A model generated the notes under the pieces. It saw only the letters and a program-made list of their open reading frames with translations. It ran no database searches and was not told where the DNA came from. A stretch of 35,654 bases of DNA. It comes from an uncultured SAR86 cluster bacterium (lineage in GTDB: Bacteria > Pseudomonadota > Gammaproteobacteria > Magnimaribacterales > D2472). This document shows, piece after piece, positions 1 to 7,551 of the stretch (its first letter is position 1; every line of letters begins with the position of its first letter). The stretch lies in contig CABXXT010000001.1 of assembly GCA_902516285.1 (NCBI GenBank), forward strand, positions 1 to 35,654, read 5' to 3'. The translations under genes were made by a program, and so were the position numbers.

Positions 1-427
1 TTAGTAATTCTGAGTTATTAAGGAAAACTCTAAGCAAAGCTAGCTTTTTTTGTTGACCAAATGACAAATTTGCAACAACCACATTTAAATATTTTTTTAA
101 ATTTAACAAGGTAATATATTTCTGTAATTTTGGATGGTTATTTAAATCCATTAGAAGAATATTGTCTTCCAGTGACAGATAGCTCTTGACTGCATTTTTA
201 TGACCAAGGAAACAAACCTCTTCTAGAGAGTGATTATCAATATTTCCTTTGGTTTGATTAGTGATTCCTAAAAGAATCCTTAAAAGTGTGGATTTACCTG
301 ATCCATTATCTCCACAAACATGAATAGCCTCTCCCTCTCTCAAGTCAAAGGACAGATTATGAAACAGCCTATTATCATTAATTTTGTAACTAATGTTTTT
401 AGCACTTATTAAAAATTTATCTTCCAT
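1..427 (-). CDS. ccmA: Heme exporter ATP-binding protein CcmA, partial (3' end beyond window)
   Basis: Translated from the ATG at 427 on the minus strand, 142 codons are open to the window edge. A Walker A motif (GDNGSGKST) lies near residue 40. It is followed by FLGHKNAVKSYLSLEDNI, which matches the LGH...K..L...EN stretch typical of CcmA, and by an ABC signature LSFGQQKKLALLR. CcmA is the cytoplasmic ATPase of the CcmAB transporter of cytochrome c maturation (system I). The start overlaps the stop of the upstream gene (TAATG), implying translational coupling. Walker B and the switch histidine lie outside the window. Another small ABC ATPase is possible, but the LGH block and the QQ after LSFG favour CcmA. 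Confidence 0.8.
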   Translation of the reverse strand, partial: MEDKFLISAKNISYKINDNRLFHNLSFDLREGEAIHVCGDNGSGKSTLLRILLGITNQTKGNIDNHSLEEVCFLGHKNAVKSYLSLEDNILLMDLNNHPKLQKYITLLNLKKYLNVVVANLSFGQQKKLALLRVFLNNSELL

Positions 428-939
428 TAAGAAATATTAATATTATTTGTTCTTATTATAAGAGGAGGTAAGGGATTTTGTGGATCAATTCTTGAATAAA
501 ATCTTTTAGCAATTTCTTTAAATGGTGATCTACCTAATTCGCCAATGCCACCAACTGAAAAATACAATCTTTTGCTAAAAAAAATTCCTTGTTCGAGTTC
601 TGGTATGCTTTTAATAGTGACTGAAATCTTTTTTAATCCTTTTATGAAGTCACCATTCTTATTATTGAGTTTAAACCATCCCCATGAAGAAATATCGATC
701 ATTGAAATCTTCAAAAGAGCTTTTTTTGCTTTAAGGTTTGGATTTGACGAGGGAGGTAATAATACAATTAGTCTCCCTTTTGCATTAGCAACTAATTCAT
801 CAATGACTTTTTCGTTTTTTTTATAGCTAGAAAAGTTGCTAAATATATATTCCTCAAATTTATTTGAAGAAGGAACTTTTAACTTTTCTAATCTTTTGGC
901 TGAGCCAAGAATTATGTAAGTAACTAATCCTTGACTCAA
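427..939 (-). CDS. Unrecognised 170-aa protein, possibly a decayed family 2 glycosyltransferase
   Basis: The only available start is a TTG six bases after the metY-like stop; no Shine-Dalgarno is visible, so translation may be coupled. I do not recognise the protein with confidence. Its second half resembles the C-terminal part of small GT-A glycosyltransferases of the TIGR04283 type: a RLIVLLPPSSNP block where such enzymes have a LLFLHADT-like block, then WGWFKLNNKNG, then EQGIFFSKRLYFSVGGIGEL where they have DQ.IFVRR..F...GGFP, and a PFKEIAKRFY helix. The DxD/HAD-type catalytic acid is absent (PPS instead), and the N-terminal nucleotide-binding part is shortened from roughly 80 to 50 residues. 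If the comparison is right, it is an inactive or repurposed relative. It sits between metY and ccmA and overlaps ccmA by one base. Confidence 0.6.
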   Translation of the reverse strand: MSQGLVTYIILGSAKRLEKLKVPSSNKFEEYIFSNFSSYKKNEKVIDELVANAKGRLIVLLPPSSNPNLKAKKALLKISMIDISSWGWFKLNNKNGDFIKGLKKISVTIKSIPELEQGIFFSKRLYFSVGGIGELGRSPFKEIAKRFYSRIDPQNPLPPLIIRTNNINIS

Positions 940-945
940 AATTTA

Positions 946-2238
946 TTATATTTTCGATAAAGCTTGTTCGAAGTCTGCAATTATGTCATCAGTGTGCTCA
1001 AGACCAATAGAAAGTCTTACAAAGCCAGGAGTAATACCAGCAGATAAAAGTTCTTCTTCAGAAAGTTGGCTATGTGTTGTGCTTCCTGGATGAATTGCTA
1101 AACTTCTAGAGTCACCAATATTTGCAACGTGATAGACCATTTCAAGAGCATTAATAAACTTTTCTCCAGATTCTCTTCCACCTTTGATTTCAAAACCCAT
1201 TAAGCCTCCATTTCCTCTTGATAAGTATTTTTCAGCCCTATCTTTGGCATATCCCTCCATTACTGAAGGATATATTACTCTTTCAACAGAGTCATGCTCA
1301 GATAAGTACTTAGCGATAACTTCAGCATTTTCAGAGTGTGCTTTCATTCGTAAAGCAAGAGTTTCTAACCCTTGAATAAACATAAAGGCATTAAATGGAC
1401 TCATAGCAGCTCCCATATCTCTTAAGATTGTTGTTCTAGCTTTGAGAATATAAGCAATTGGTCCAAGTGGTTTTACAGCTTCAGTCCATATAGCCCCACC
1501 ATAGGAAGGATCTGGAGTATTTAGTGCAGGTTGTCTTTCTGGAAAAGCTTCCCAATCGAAATTACCACTATCAACAATAATTCCACCAATGGAAGTTCCA
1601 TGACCACCAATAAATTTAGTTGTGGAATGAATTAGAGCTGCTGCTCCATGATCAAATGGTTTACATATTACTGGTGCTGCAGTGTTATCAACAATAAGCG
1701 GTATACCAAGTGGTCTCCCAATTTCAGCAACTTCAGATATTGGAAAAACCTCAAAACTTGGATTTGGTAAAACCTCTCCATAATAGGCTCTAGTATTTTC
1801 ATCTGTAGCTTCAGCAAAATTATTTGGATCAGATGGATCAACAAACCTTACTTCGATTCCCATATCAGACATAGGGTTTTTAAACTGATTATATGTACCG
1901 CCATATAAATGAGATGAAGCAACGATATTATCGCCTTTTTTTGCAATATTTTGAATTGCATATGCTGAGGCAGCTTGACCCGAAGCTACTGCTAATGCTC
2001 CTACGCCACCCTCTAAGGCAGCTATTCTGTCCTCTAAGACAGCACAAGTAGGATTCATAATTCTTGAATAGATATTTCCAAGTTCTGATAGAGCAAATAA
2101 GTTTGCTGCATGATCGCAATCATCAAATTGGAAACTAGATGTTTGGTGGATAGGCACTGCTACCGAATTAGTACTGTCATCTTTTCGCCATCCAGCATGA
2201 AGTCCAATTGTCTCTGGGTTTGTATATGTTTTGCTCAT
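946..2238 (-). CDS. metY: O-acetylhomoserine sulfhydrylase (homocysteine synthase, MetY-type)
   Basis: This 430-residue protein is a Cys/Met-metabolism PLP enzyme. It begins with ETIGLHAGW and carries the PLP-lysine motif STTKFIGGHGTSIGG. The long ~430-residue form and the segment between the PLP lysine and RMNPTC/NPS-type motifs fit O-acetylhomoserine aminocarboxypropyltransferase rather than the shorter MetB/MetC/MetZ enzymes. The expected reaction is O-acetylhomoserine plus sulfide giving homocysteine and acetate in the cytoplasm. The start ATG has a good Shine-Dalgarno (AAGGGAG, about 8 bases upstream). A possible -10 (TATACT) is at 2275-2280 on the minus strand, in the shared divergent region with the cupin gene. 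No SAM riboswitch fold was seen in the leader. Confidence 0.9.
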   Translation of the reverse strand: MSKTYTNPETIGLHAGWRKDDSTNSVAVPIHQTSSFQFDDCDHAANLFALSELGNIYSRIMNPTCAVLEDRIAALEGGVGALAVASGQAASAYAIQNIAKKGDNIVASSHLYGGTYNQFKNPMSDMGIEVRFVDPSDPNNFAEATDENTRAYYGEVLPNPSFEVFPISEVAEIGRPLGIPLIVDNTAAPVICKPFDHGAAALIHSTTKFIGGHGTSIGGIIVDSGNFDWEAFPERQPALNTPDPSYGGAIWTEAVKPLGPIAYILKARTTILRDMGAAMSPFNAFMFIQGLETLALRMKAHSENAEVIAKYLSEHDSVERVIYPSVMEGYAKDRAEKYLSRGNGGLMGFEIKGGRESGEKFINALEMVYHVANIGDSRSLAIHPGSTTHSQLSEEELLSAGITPGFVRLSIGLEHTDDIIADFEQALSKI

Positions 2239-2274
2239 TAATTAACTCCCTTTTAACTATTAAGTTGCCATTTA

Positions 2275-2321
2275 AGTATAGTAAATTATGTTTAATAACA
2301 ACACCCTAATTATCATATAAT
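2275..2321. promoter_or_regulatory. Divergent promoter region, metY-like gene / cupin gene
   Basis: On plus, a consensus TATAAT at 2316-2321 has a TTAATA at 2292-2297 (18-base spacer), predicting a start near 2328 for the cupin gene. On minus, TATACT at 2275-2280 would serve the metY-like gene; its -35 is poor. Assigned by eye only. Confidence 0.45.
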
Positions 2322-2346
2322 GGTATATTAATATTTATTATCTATT

Positions 2347-2352
2347 GGAGAG
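2347..2352 (+). promoter_or_regulatory. Shine-Dalgarno deciding the cupin gene start
   Basis: GGAGAG lies seven bases before the ATG at 2360. It makes an in-frame TTG at 2345, which would overlap this site, very unlikely as the start. Confidence 0.7.
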
Positions 2353-2359
2353 CTTTTTT

Positions 2360-2758
2360 ATGGCTAAGAAATACACAAATTTTAGAGTGGGTGGATCCCC
2401 TCAAAAAACTAACGAAGATTATACTGTATGGACAAATGATTTGTTACAAAGAGTAATAGCCAGTAAGACTGTAATTGAGCCAGGAAAATCAACAGTTGGT
2501 CATAAGCTTATTGATTCTGATGTGGTATATGTGATTACAAATGGAAGAGGAACTATGGAAGTTGTTGAATATATGAATACAGATGAAGGTCACGGTTCTA
2601 ATCCATCATTTGGTATTGAGCATAAAGATTCTTATGAACTTTCAGCTGGAGATATTGTTCTGGTAGAGTCAGGAGATTATTGTAAGGTATTAAATGATTC
2701 TGATCATGACCAACTTACTTATTTGAGGATCTTTGATAGAGGTGGCTGGAGACAGTAA
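2360..2758 (+). CDS. Cupin-domain protein, function unknown
   Basis: A 132-residue protein starting MAKKYTNFRVGG. The central part folds as a small cupin: GKSTVGHKLIDSDVVYV (motif 1 position), ITNGRGTMEV, then YELSAGDIVLVESGDYCKVLND (motif 2 position). Motif 1 normally reads G-x5-HxH-x3,4-E. Here only one histidine is kept and the glutamate is absent, so the usual metal site is incomplete and activity cannot be inferred. The protein could be a binding or structural cupin. There is no signal peptide, so it is probably cytoplasmic. It is monocistronic, divergent from the metY-like gene, and its stop lies only eight bases from that of the convergent gene, with no terminator hairpin between them. 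Confidence 0.75.
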   Translation: MAKKYTNFRVGGSPQKTNEDYTVWTNDLLQRVIASKTVIEPGKSTVGHKLIDSDVVYVITNGRGTMEVVEYMNTDEGHGSNPSFGIEHKDSYELSAGDIVLVESGDYCKVLNDSDHDQLTYLRIFDRGGWRQ

Positions 2759-2766
2759 TTACAACG

Positions 2767-3765
2767 TTAATTTAGCTCTATAACAGCTACCATTGGTAGA
2801 TGATCTGAAACCCCTTTCTTTTTATATGCATTAAATTTTATTGGTTTTCCAGTATCACTATATGAATTGAAATTTGTTCTATGAATATTAATAGAGTTAC
2901 TTTTAAAGCGTAGGTTATCTTTTTTAGAGACAAAAATACTATCTAAAAAATCCCAAGATTTTCCATAGTTATAAAAAAATGATCCTTTGCAATTTTCACA
3001 TCCATATATATGAGCAACCTCCCAAGTATCTTGTTGTGATTCATAAATATTATATTTATTATCTTCTTTAGAGTTAACATTGAAATCACCAAAAGCAATT
3101 GTTGGTAAGTCTTGATTATTCTTTAATTTTTTAAGTGTTTTTAAAGAATCTATCCTCATTGAAACATCGTAAAACCCAGATGGGAAATGTACATTATAAA
3201 ATCTTACATTTTTATTGTTTATTAACAGGGTGCTTTCTAGAATAGGTCTCGTATCTTTTTCTGAGAATTTTCCTGAAAAATTTATATAGTGTAGTTTTGA
3301 TTTTAAAATCTTATATTTTGAAACAATTGCAGTATCAATACCTCTATAGTCATTGCTCTCTAATAATACATAATCTCTATAGCCATATGGCTCAAGAAGA
3401 TTAAATAGTTGCCTTAAAATATTTAGATTTTCAACCTCTTGAAGTCCTAAAACATCTGGACCTACATTGTCATAAGAAATAATATTTTTAACTAAATTTC
3501 TGAGCTTAATATCCTTCGTTTCTTCATCCCAATCCATAAACATACATTCATCTTTCCATGACTTCACATTGATGTTTTCACAAGATTTTTGATGTTCTTC
3601 AGACTGTTTTTTTTTGATTGGCAAATAAGCCTTATCATCTTTTTTTGGATCATCTAAAGTATCAAAAAGATTTTGTACATTTAATGTCATTACACTAAAT
3701 TCATAGGAAGATGCATGTGTAAAGATAGAAAAAAATAAAAAGAAAATAGTAAGAAAGTTATTCAT
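2767..3765 (-). CDS. Secreted endonuclease/exonuclease/phosphatase family protein
   Basis: A 332-residue protein with an N-terminal signal peptide (hydrophobic residues 3-17, cleavage probably near HASS). The EEP fold is shown by the ordered motifs TLNVQNLFDT (metal-binding Asn), DVLGLQEVEN (metal Glu), VHFPSG, FGDFNVNS (catalytic Asp/Asn) and SDHLPMVAVIEL at the C-terminus (Asp-His pair). Family members cleave phosphodiesters of DNA, RNA, nucleotides or phospholipid head groups. Export suggests a periplasmic or extracellular nuclease or phosphodiesterase, perhaps for phosphate or nucleotide scavenging; the substrate cannot be read from sequence. The gene overlaps the upstream thioesterase gene by eight bases, so the two are probably co-translated. 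Confidence 0.8.
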   Translation of the reverse strand: MNNFLTIFFLFFSIFTHASSYEFSVMTLNVQNLFDTLDDPKKDDKAYLPIKKKQSEEHQKSCENINVKSWKDECMFMDWDEETKDIKLRNLVKNIISYDNVGPDVLGLQEVENLNILRQLFNLLEPYGYRDYVLLESNDYRGIDTAIVSKYKILKSKLHYINFSGKFSEKDTRPILESTLLINNKNVRFYNVHFPSGFYDVSMRIDSLKTLKKLKNNQDLPTIAFGDFNVNSKEDNKYNIYESQQDTWEVAHIYGCENCKGSFFYNYGKSWDFLDSIFVSKKDNLRFKSNSINIHRTNFNSYSDTGKPIKFNAYKKKGVSDHLPMVAVIELN

Positions 3766-4243
3766 TAATTGATTTTATATGTAGTTTTACATCAAATGGA
3801 AGTTTAGAAATATCAGCCTGTTCTTTACACACTTTGATAAGATGTTCCATTTTATCTTCTGGAAAATTTACAACTTTTCTTATTTTTAAATTGATATGCC
3901 CTAGAACTGTTTCAAAAATAGCAGCAAGTTCATCGTTTTTATTTTGAAGAATTCCAACAAAATGCATAAGTTTTTTATTTGATTTATAAAGCTGAAATGA
4001 CGGATAGATTACTTCACCCTCTTTAAATTCCTTGAGGTATCTTATGTTGTCTTCAAGAGTAAAAGTAGAAAAACCTTTCTGCATATAAGCATCATCAAAA
4101 CCGAGCTCATTAATATAAAATGATGTATAGGTACTATCAAATACTTTGTAATAATAATTTACGTTCATATGACCGTTATGATCACACATATCATCAGTTA
4201 CAATTATTGAATCAGGATTATAAGGAAGAGATCGCATCTGCAT
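3758..4243 (-). CDS. Hot-dog fold acyl-CoA thioesterase
   Basis: A 161-residue protein. The motif DHNGHMNVNYYYKVFD near residue 20 is the catalytic Asp-x-NGHxN region of 4-hydroxybenzoyl-CoA thioesterase-like hot-dog enzymes, followed by a strand-rich half with LEDNIRYLKEFKEGE. It should hydrolyse an acyl-CoA in the cytoplasm; the acyl group is unknown. Two ATGs are possible (4243 and 4237); neither has a Shine-Dalgarno. The start lies just downstream of the terminator of the TonB receptor gene, so the gene either has a weak promoter of its own in a very small space or depends on readthrough. It overlaps the following secreted EEP gene by eight bases, although the two products act in different compartments. 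Confidence 0.8.
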   Translation of the reverse strand: MQMRSLPYNPDSIIVTDDMCDHNGHMNVNYYYKVFDSTYTSFYINELGFDDAYMQKGFSTFTLEDNIRYLKEFKEGEVIYPSFQLYKSNKKLMHFVGILQNKNDELAAIFETVLGHINLKIRKVVNFPEDKMEHLIKVCKEQADISKLPFDVKLHIKSINE

Positions 4244-4252
4244 AGTATAAGC

Positions 4253-4283
4253 AAAAAAAAAGCTCAGTAAACTGAGCTTTTTT
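4253..4283 (-). terminator. Rho-independent terminator after the TonB receptor gene
   Basis: A ten-base-pair perfect stem (AAAGCTCAGT at 4259-4268 with ACTGAGCTTT at 4271-4280) is flanked on the minus strand by a run of about nine T. It lies 17 bases beyond the receptor stop. The plus-strand side also has a T run, so it could act both ways. Confidence 0.85.
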
Positions 4284-4299
4284 AATATATTTTAAAGGT

Positions 4300-7236
4300 T
4301 TAGAAACTTGATCCAAATGCTAAACCATAAGTTCTTGGATCTGTATATGTACCAAACTGTGCACCACCTTGAAGTGCAGATGCTGGAGACCATAAACCTA
4401 TAAATTGATCATCATTTAGGTTTTTAATATAAGCTTTTAAGAACCAATCACCATCATTAGGGTTATAAGTAAAACTTAAATCCCACATTTTAGTTTCAGG
4501 CATCCTGGACCTAGCTGAGTTAAAAGGATCACCTTCTCTTTCGCTAGTATATTTATATGATAACCTTGCAGATAAATAACCATTATCCATCATAAAGTCA
4601 TTGTTAATACCAACTGAGTATGATGTGTCTGGCATTCCAATTAGTGAATTTCCTTTAATATTTAATCTGTTTGGAGCTACAGGGCATGAATCACCAGTTA
4701 AAGGACTAAACCCAACAGTAGTTGCACATAATGATCCTGCTGATTTAAATACTGGAACAATAGTACCGTCAGCCAATACACCGTAACCGTATCTCATTGC
4801 GCCTAATGGATCAGCTGGTAGAGCATCAAGCCCAGTTCCAAGCGCAGCGGGTCCACATAGACCTGTTGCTGTGGCACAACCCACGCCAGGTATGAATGCA
4901 GTTGGGTCTACATCAAGCAATGCAGCAAGTCCAAGAGGGTTTAGTGGATCCGGTAATGTTTGATCACCAACAATCTCACTTTCAAATAATCCCCATGTTA
5001 AATCGATGCTTGCAGTTTCAGAAATAAATGCAATGAAGTTACCTTCTAGACCTCTTACCTCTGTATCAACGTTATTGTTAACTGCTCCTGCATCTTCAAT
5101 AGTTGGAATTAGCAAGCCATCAATAGTTTGTTGAAACAAAGTTGCGTTGAAAAGCATTTTTCCACCAAATAAAAGACTTTTTATACCTAACTCTATGTTA
5201 GTAGTTTCTTCTGGATCATAAGGATCAGGTTCAGCTCCCATTGAAGGGTTACTACCACCTGCAGTGACAGCAGTGGCAATATTACCATAGACCATAACTC
5301 CCTCATTAATATCATGAGATATAGCTACCTTATATGCAAAAGCATTATCTTCTACAAGCACTGATGTTGGAAAGTACTTATAAATATTGGAAGCATACTG
5401 TGCATCAGTGTAGTTTTCACAATCTTGCACCCAAAGACATGTCATAGGGTTATCCATAACGGTATCTTCGTTGTATCTAAAACCTACAGTTAATTGTGTA
5501 TCTTCTGAAAGGTCGTAATAGATTTCACCAAGTGCTGCATTTGCTTTAGTTCTAACATGATTATCATTTATATAACCTGATAGATTTATTGGAACATGAA
5601 ATGGAAATACGCTATTTAATGCTAATAAGGTTCCTAAACAAACAGGATTCAAAGTACTTGCAGGAGGTCCAGCTGCAGCTGGTGGTATACCTACAAAATT
5701 ACCGGTTGGTGTTCCGCCAAGTGCACAAGCGCTACTTCCAGATAGTCCTCCAAGAATTAATGTTTGATAAAAATCTAATCCGCCATATGCGTCAAACATT
5801 CCATTGCCAATTAATTTTGAATAAGGATGAAGTGAGAAATCACCTGCCATTCCCCATGAAGCAGTTTGCACTTGGAATCTGTTATGACTTCTGCTGTCAT
5901 AACTGTAAAGTCCCACTGTAAAATTAAGTGGACCATCAAAATTAGAAACTAAATTTATTTCAAACTGATTTGAATTAAAGTCAGCGTTTGCAAACTCATA
6001 AGTATGATCACGATCAGTTTCTTCAATGAAACCATACACTGCATTTCCACCATAATTTGTACCACCATAAGTCCTATCAAAAACTATTGAAGTTGGAAAA
6101 CCTGGAAGTCCTGCTAAAGGACCTGGAAAAGTTCTAGCATCTATTGGATGACTATAATCATTATCCTGCATTGCCATGTAAAGTCTTGTTTGATGTGATG
6201 CTTTTACTTTTAGAAGGATGTTTTCAGTTAAATCATGCTCTAATTCTAATTGAGTAAAGCTATATCTTGATTCATGAGTTGGCACTCTTGATAAATGAGC
6301 TTTTCTAAAATCATCATAAATTGGAACACCAGCATATGAATTAACATTAGCTGTTTGCTCAAGACCTGCAAGTGCTGCAAATATAGCTGATGTACTTCCT
6401 CTTGCATCAGGAGGTGTTCCAGCTGTACCTACAGTAAATGGATTACAACCATACAGTCCGTGCTGCTCACAAAATGAAGTACCAATATTTAATCTTTTAT
6501 CGTCAGCACTATAAAAATCTGTTGTGAATTTAAGCATTGTTGATTCTGAGATTAAGAAGTCGAGGGAAAATCTTCCACCATAAGCATCTCTGTCATCAAA
6601 TTTTTCACCTGTTCTCATATTTGTTGCAAAGCCATCTCTTTCAAGAGTAGTAAGAGCAAGTCTTGAAAAAATTCTATCTGAGAAAGGTATGTTTATTGTT
6701 AGGTTAGATCTCACAGCATCATAATTACCGAAGTCAACCTCAAAGTTACCTTCAAGATCTGCTGTTGGTCTTTTTGTAATAACATTTACTAGACCACTAA
6801 CTGCGTTTCTTCCACTTAAAGTACCTTGAGGACCTTTGGAAACCTCAATCCTTTCAATATCAAAAAATCCAGTATCCATAAATGAAGATGAGCCTGAATC
6901 ATGACCATTTGTTGAAATGATGACTGAATCTAGTGTTGCTGCACCAATTCCAAAAGAACCCACACCTCTAATAGTGTAAGCTCCACCAGAGCCAATATTT
7001 TTATTAATACTTAGCCCAGGAACTAAATCTTGAAGATCATTTGCATCTCTTACCATATTTGCTTCTAATGATTCTTCTGTGAAAGCTTCAATCGAAAGAG
7101 CCAAATCTTGAACTGATTCCTCTTTTTTAGTTGCTGTAACAACTACCTCTTCGATTTCTTGAGAAATAACATTTAATGAAAGCACTAAGAAAAAGCTAGC
7201 ACACACACTAAATGAGTAATTAAAAAATTTGTTCAT
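4300..7236 (-). CDS. TonB-dependent outer-membrane receptor
   Basis: A 978-residue protein. Residues 1-25 form a signal peptide (cleavage near VIS-QE), followed directly by a TonB-box-like EEVVVTATK. A plug domain follows (QDLVPGLSI, YTIRGVGS, IERIEVSKGPQGTLSGRNAVSGLVNVITKRP split over residues of roughly 65-160). The remainder is a 22-strand barrel with long extracellular loops, ending in a terminal Phe (GLAFGSSF). The protein imports an unknown ligand across the outer membrane using TonB energy; no ligand can be assigned. No siderophore or sugar-use genes adjoin it. The Shine-Dalgarno AGGGGGAT is strong, and the gene has its own promoter and terminator, so it is expressed as a single gene. 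Loops around residues 530-560 and 790-850 are rich in Gly, Pro and Ala. Confidence 0.93.
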   Translation of the reverse strand: MNKFFNYSFSVCASFFLVLSLNVISQEIEEVVVTATKKEESVQDLALSIEAFTEESLEANMVRDANDLQDLVPGLSINKNIGSGGAYTIRGVGSFGIGAATLDSVIISTNGHDSGSSSFMDTGFFDIERIEVSKGPQGTLSGRNAVSGLVNVITKRPTADLEGNFEVDFGNYDAVRSNLTINIPFSDRIFSRLALTTLERDGFATNMRTGEKFDDRDAYGGRFSLDFLISESTMLKFTTDFYSADDKRLNIGTSFCEQHGLYGCNPFTVGTAGTPPDARGSTSAIFAALAGLEQTANVNSYAGVPIYDDFRKAHLSRVPTHESRYSFTQLELEHDLTENILLKVKASHQTRLYMAMQDNDYSHPIDARTFPGPLAGLPGFPTSIVFDRTYGGTNYGGNAVYGFIEETDRDHTYEFANADFNSNQFEINLVSNFDGPLNFTVGLYSYDSRSHNRFQVQTASWGMAGDFSLHPYSKLIGNGMFDAYGGLDFYQTLILGGLSGSSACALGGTPTGNFVGIPPAAAGPPASTLNPVCLGTLLALNSVFPFHVPINLSGYINDNHVRTKANAALGEIYYDLSEDTQLTVGFRYNEDTVMDNPMTCLWVQDCENYTDAQYASNIYKYFPTSVLVEDNAFAYKVAISHDINEGVMVYGNIATAVTAGGSNPSMGAEPDPYDPEETTNIELGIKSLLFGGKMLFNATLFQQTIDGLLIPTIEDAGAVNNNVDTEVRGLEGNFIAFISETASIDLTWGLFESEIVGDQTLPDPLNPLGLAALLDVDPTAFIPGVGCATATGLCGPAALGTGLDALPADPLGAMRYGYGVLADGTIVPVFKSAGSLCATTVGFSPLTGDSCPVAPNRLNIKGNSLIGMPDTSYSVGINNDFMMDNGYLSARLSYKYTSEREGDPFNSARSRMPETKMWDLSFTYNPNDGDWFLKAYIKNLNDDQFIGLWSPASALQGGAQFGTYTDPRTYGLAFGSSF

Positions 7237-7283
7237 AACATATCCCCCTAAAAAATGGTTATTTGAACTTTTAATATGAATAA

Positions 7284-7311
7284 ACTATAGCATTAAACAG
7301 GGTCATTACAA
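7284..7311 (-). promoter_or_regulatory. Promoter of the TonB receptor gene
   Basis: Minus-strand -35 TTGTAA (7306-7311), a 16-base spacer and -10 TATAGT (7284-7289) preceded by TG one base upstream (extended -10). The predicted start is near 7277, giving a leader of about 40 bases. Read by eye. Confidence 0.55.
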
Positions 7312-7356
7312 AATATATGTACATAAAATATAAGTAATATTTATAGAAGAATATAA

Positions 7357-7551
7357 CTAGTCACTATCCCATGGATGACATTTCATAATTCTTTTTATTG
7401 CAAGTAAAGATCCTTTAAAAACCCCATTCTCTAGTATCACTTCAATTGCATATGCAGAGCAAGTAGGATGAAATCTGCATGATGATGGAAATAATGGAGA
7501 AATAAAATATCTATAAAATTGAATAGGTAATATAAAAATCCGAGCAATCAT
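7357..7551 (-). CDS. yidD: Membrane protein insertion efficiency factor YidD
   Basis: A 64-residue protein with the hallmark YidD pattern: an amphipathic N-terminal segment, YRYFISPLFPSSCRFHPTCS with three cysteines near the middle, and IKRIMKCHPW. YidD is a small peripheral inner-membrane protein that helps YidC-dependent insertion. The family usually runs on for several more residues after CHPW (a G-x-DP type tail); here it stops at CHPWDSD, giving a short form. It normally sits between rnpA and yidC. Here its ATG follows the thrS stop with no gap (TAGATG), so it is probably translated by coupling to thrS. Confidence 0.93.
   Translation of the reverse strand: MIARIFILPIQFYRYFISPLFPSSCRFHPTCSAYAIEVILENGVFKGSLLAIKRIMKCHPWDSD

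Noticed and set aside
2239-2359. SAM riboswitch or other leader RNA upstream of the metY-like gene
   Set aside because: The leader is short and AT-rich, and I could not build the stems of a SAM-I, SAM-II or SAM-IV type fold.
5589-5921. A 110-codon plus-strand reading frame inside the TonB receptor gene
   Set aside because: It lies wholly antisense to a strongly supported gene, has no Shine-Dalgarno and gives a composition unlike a real protein.
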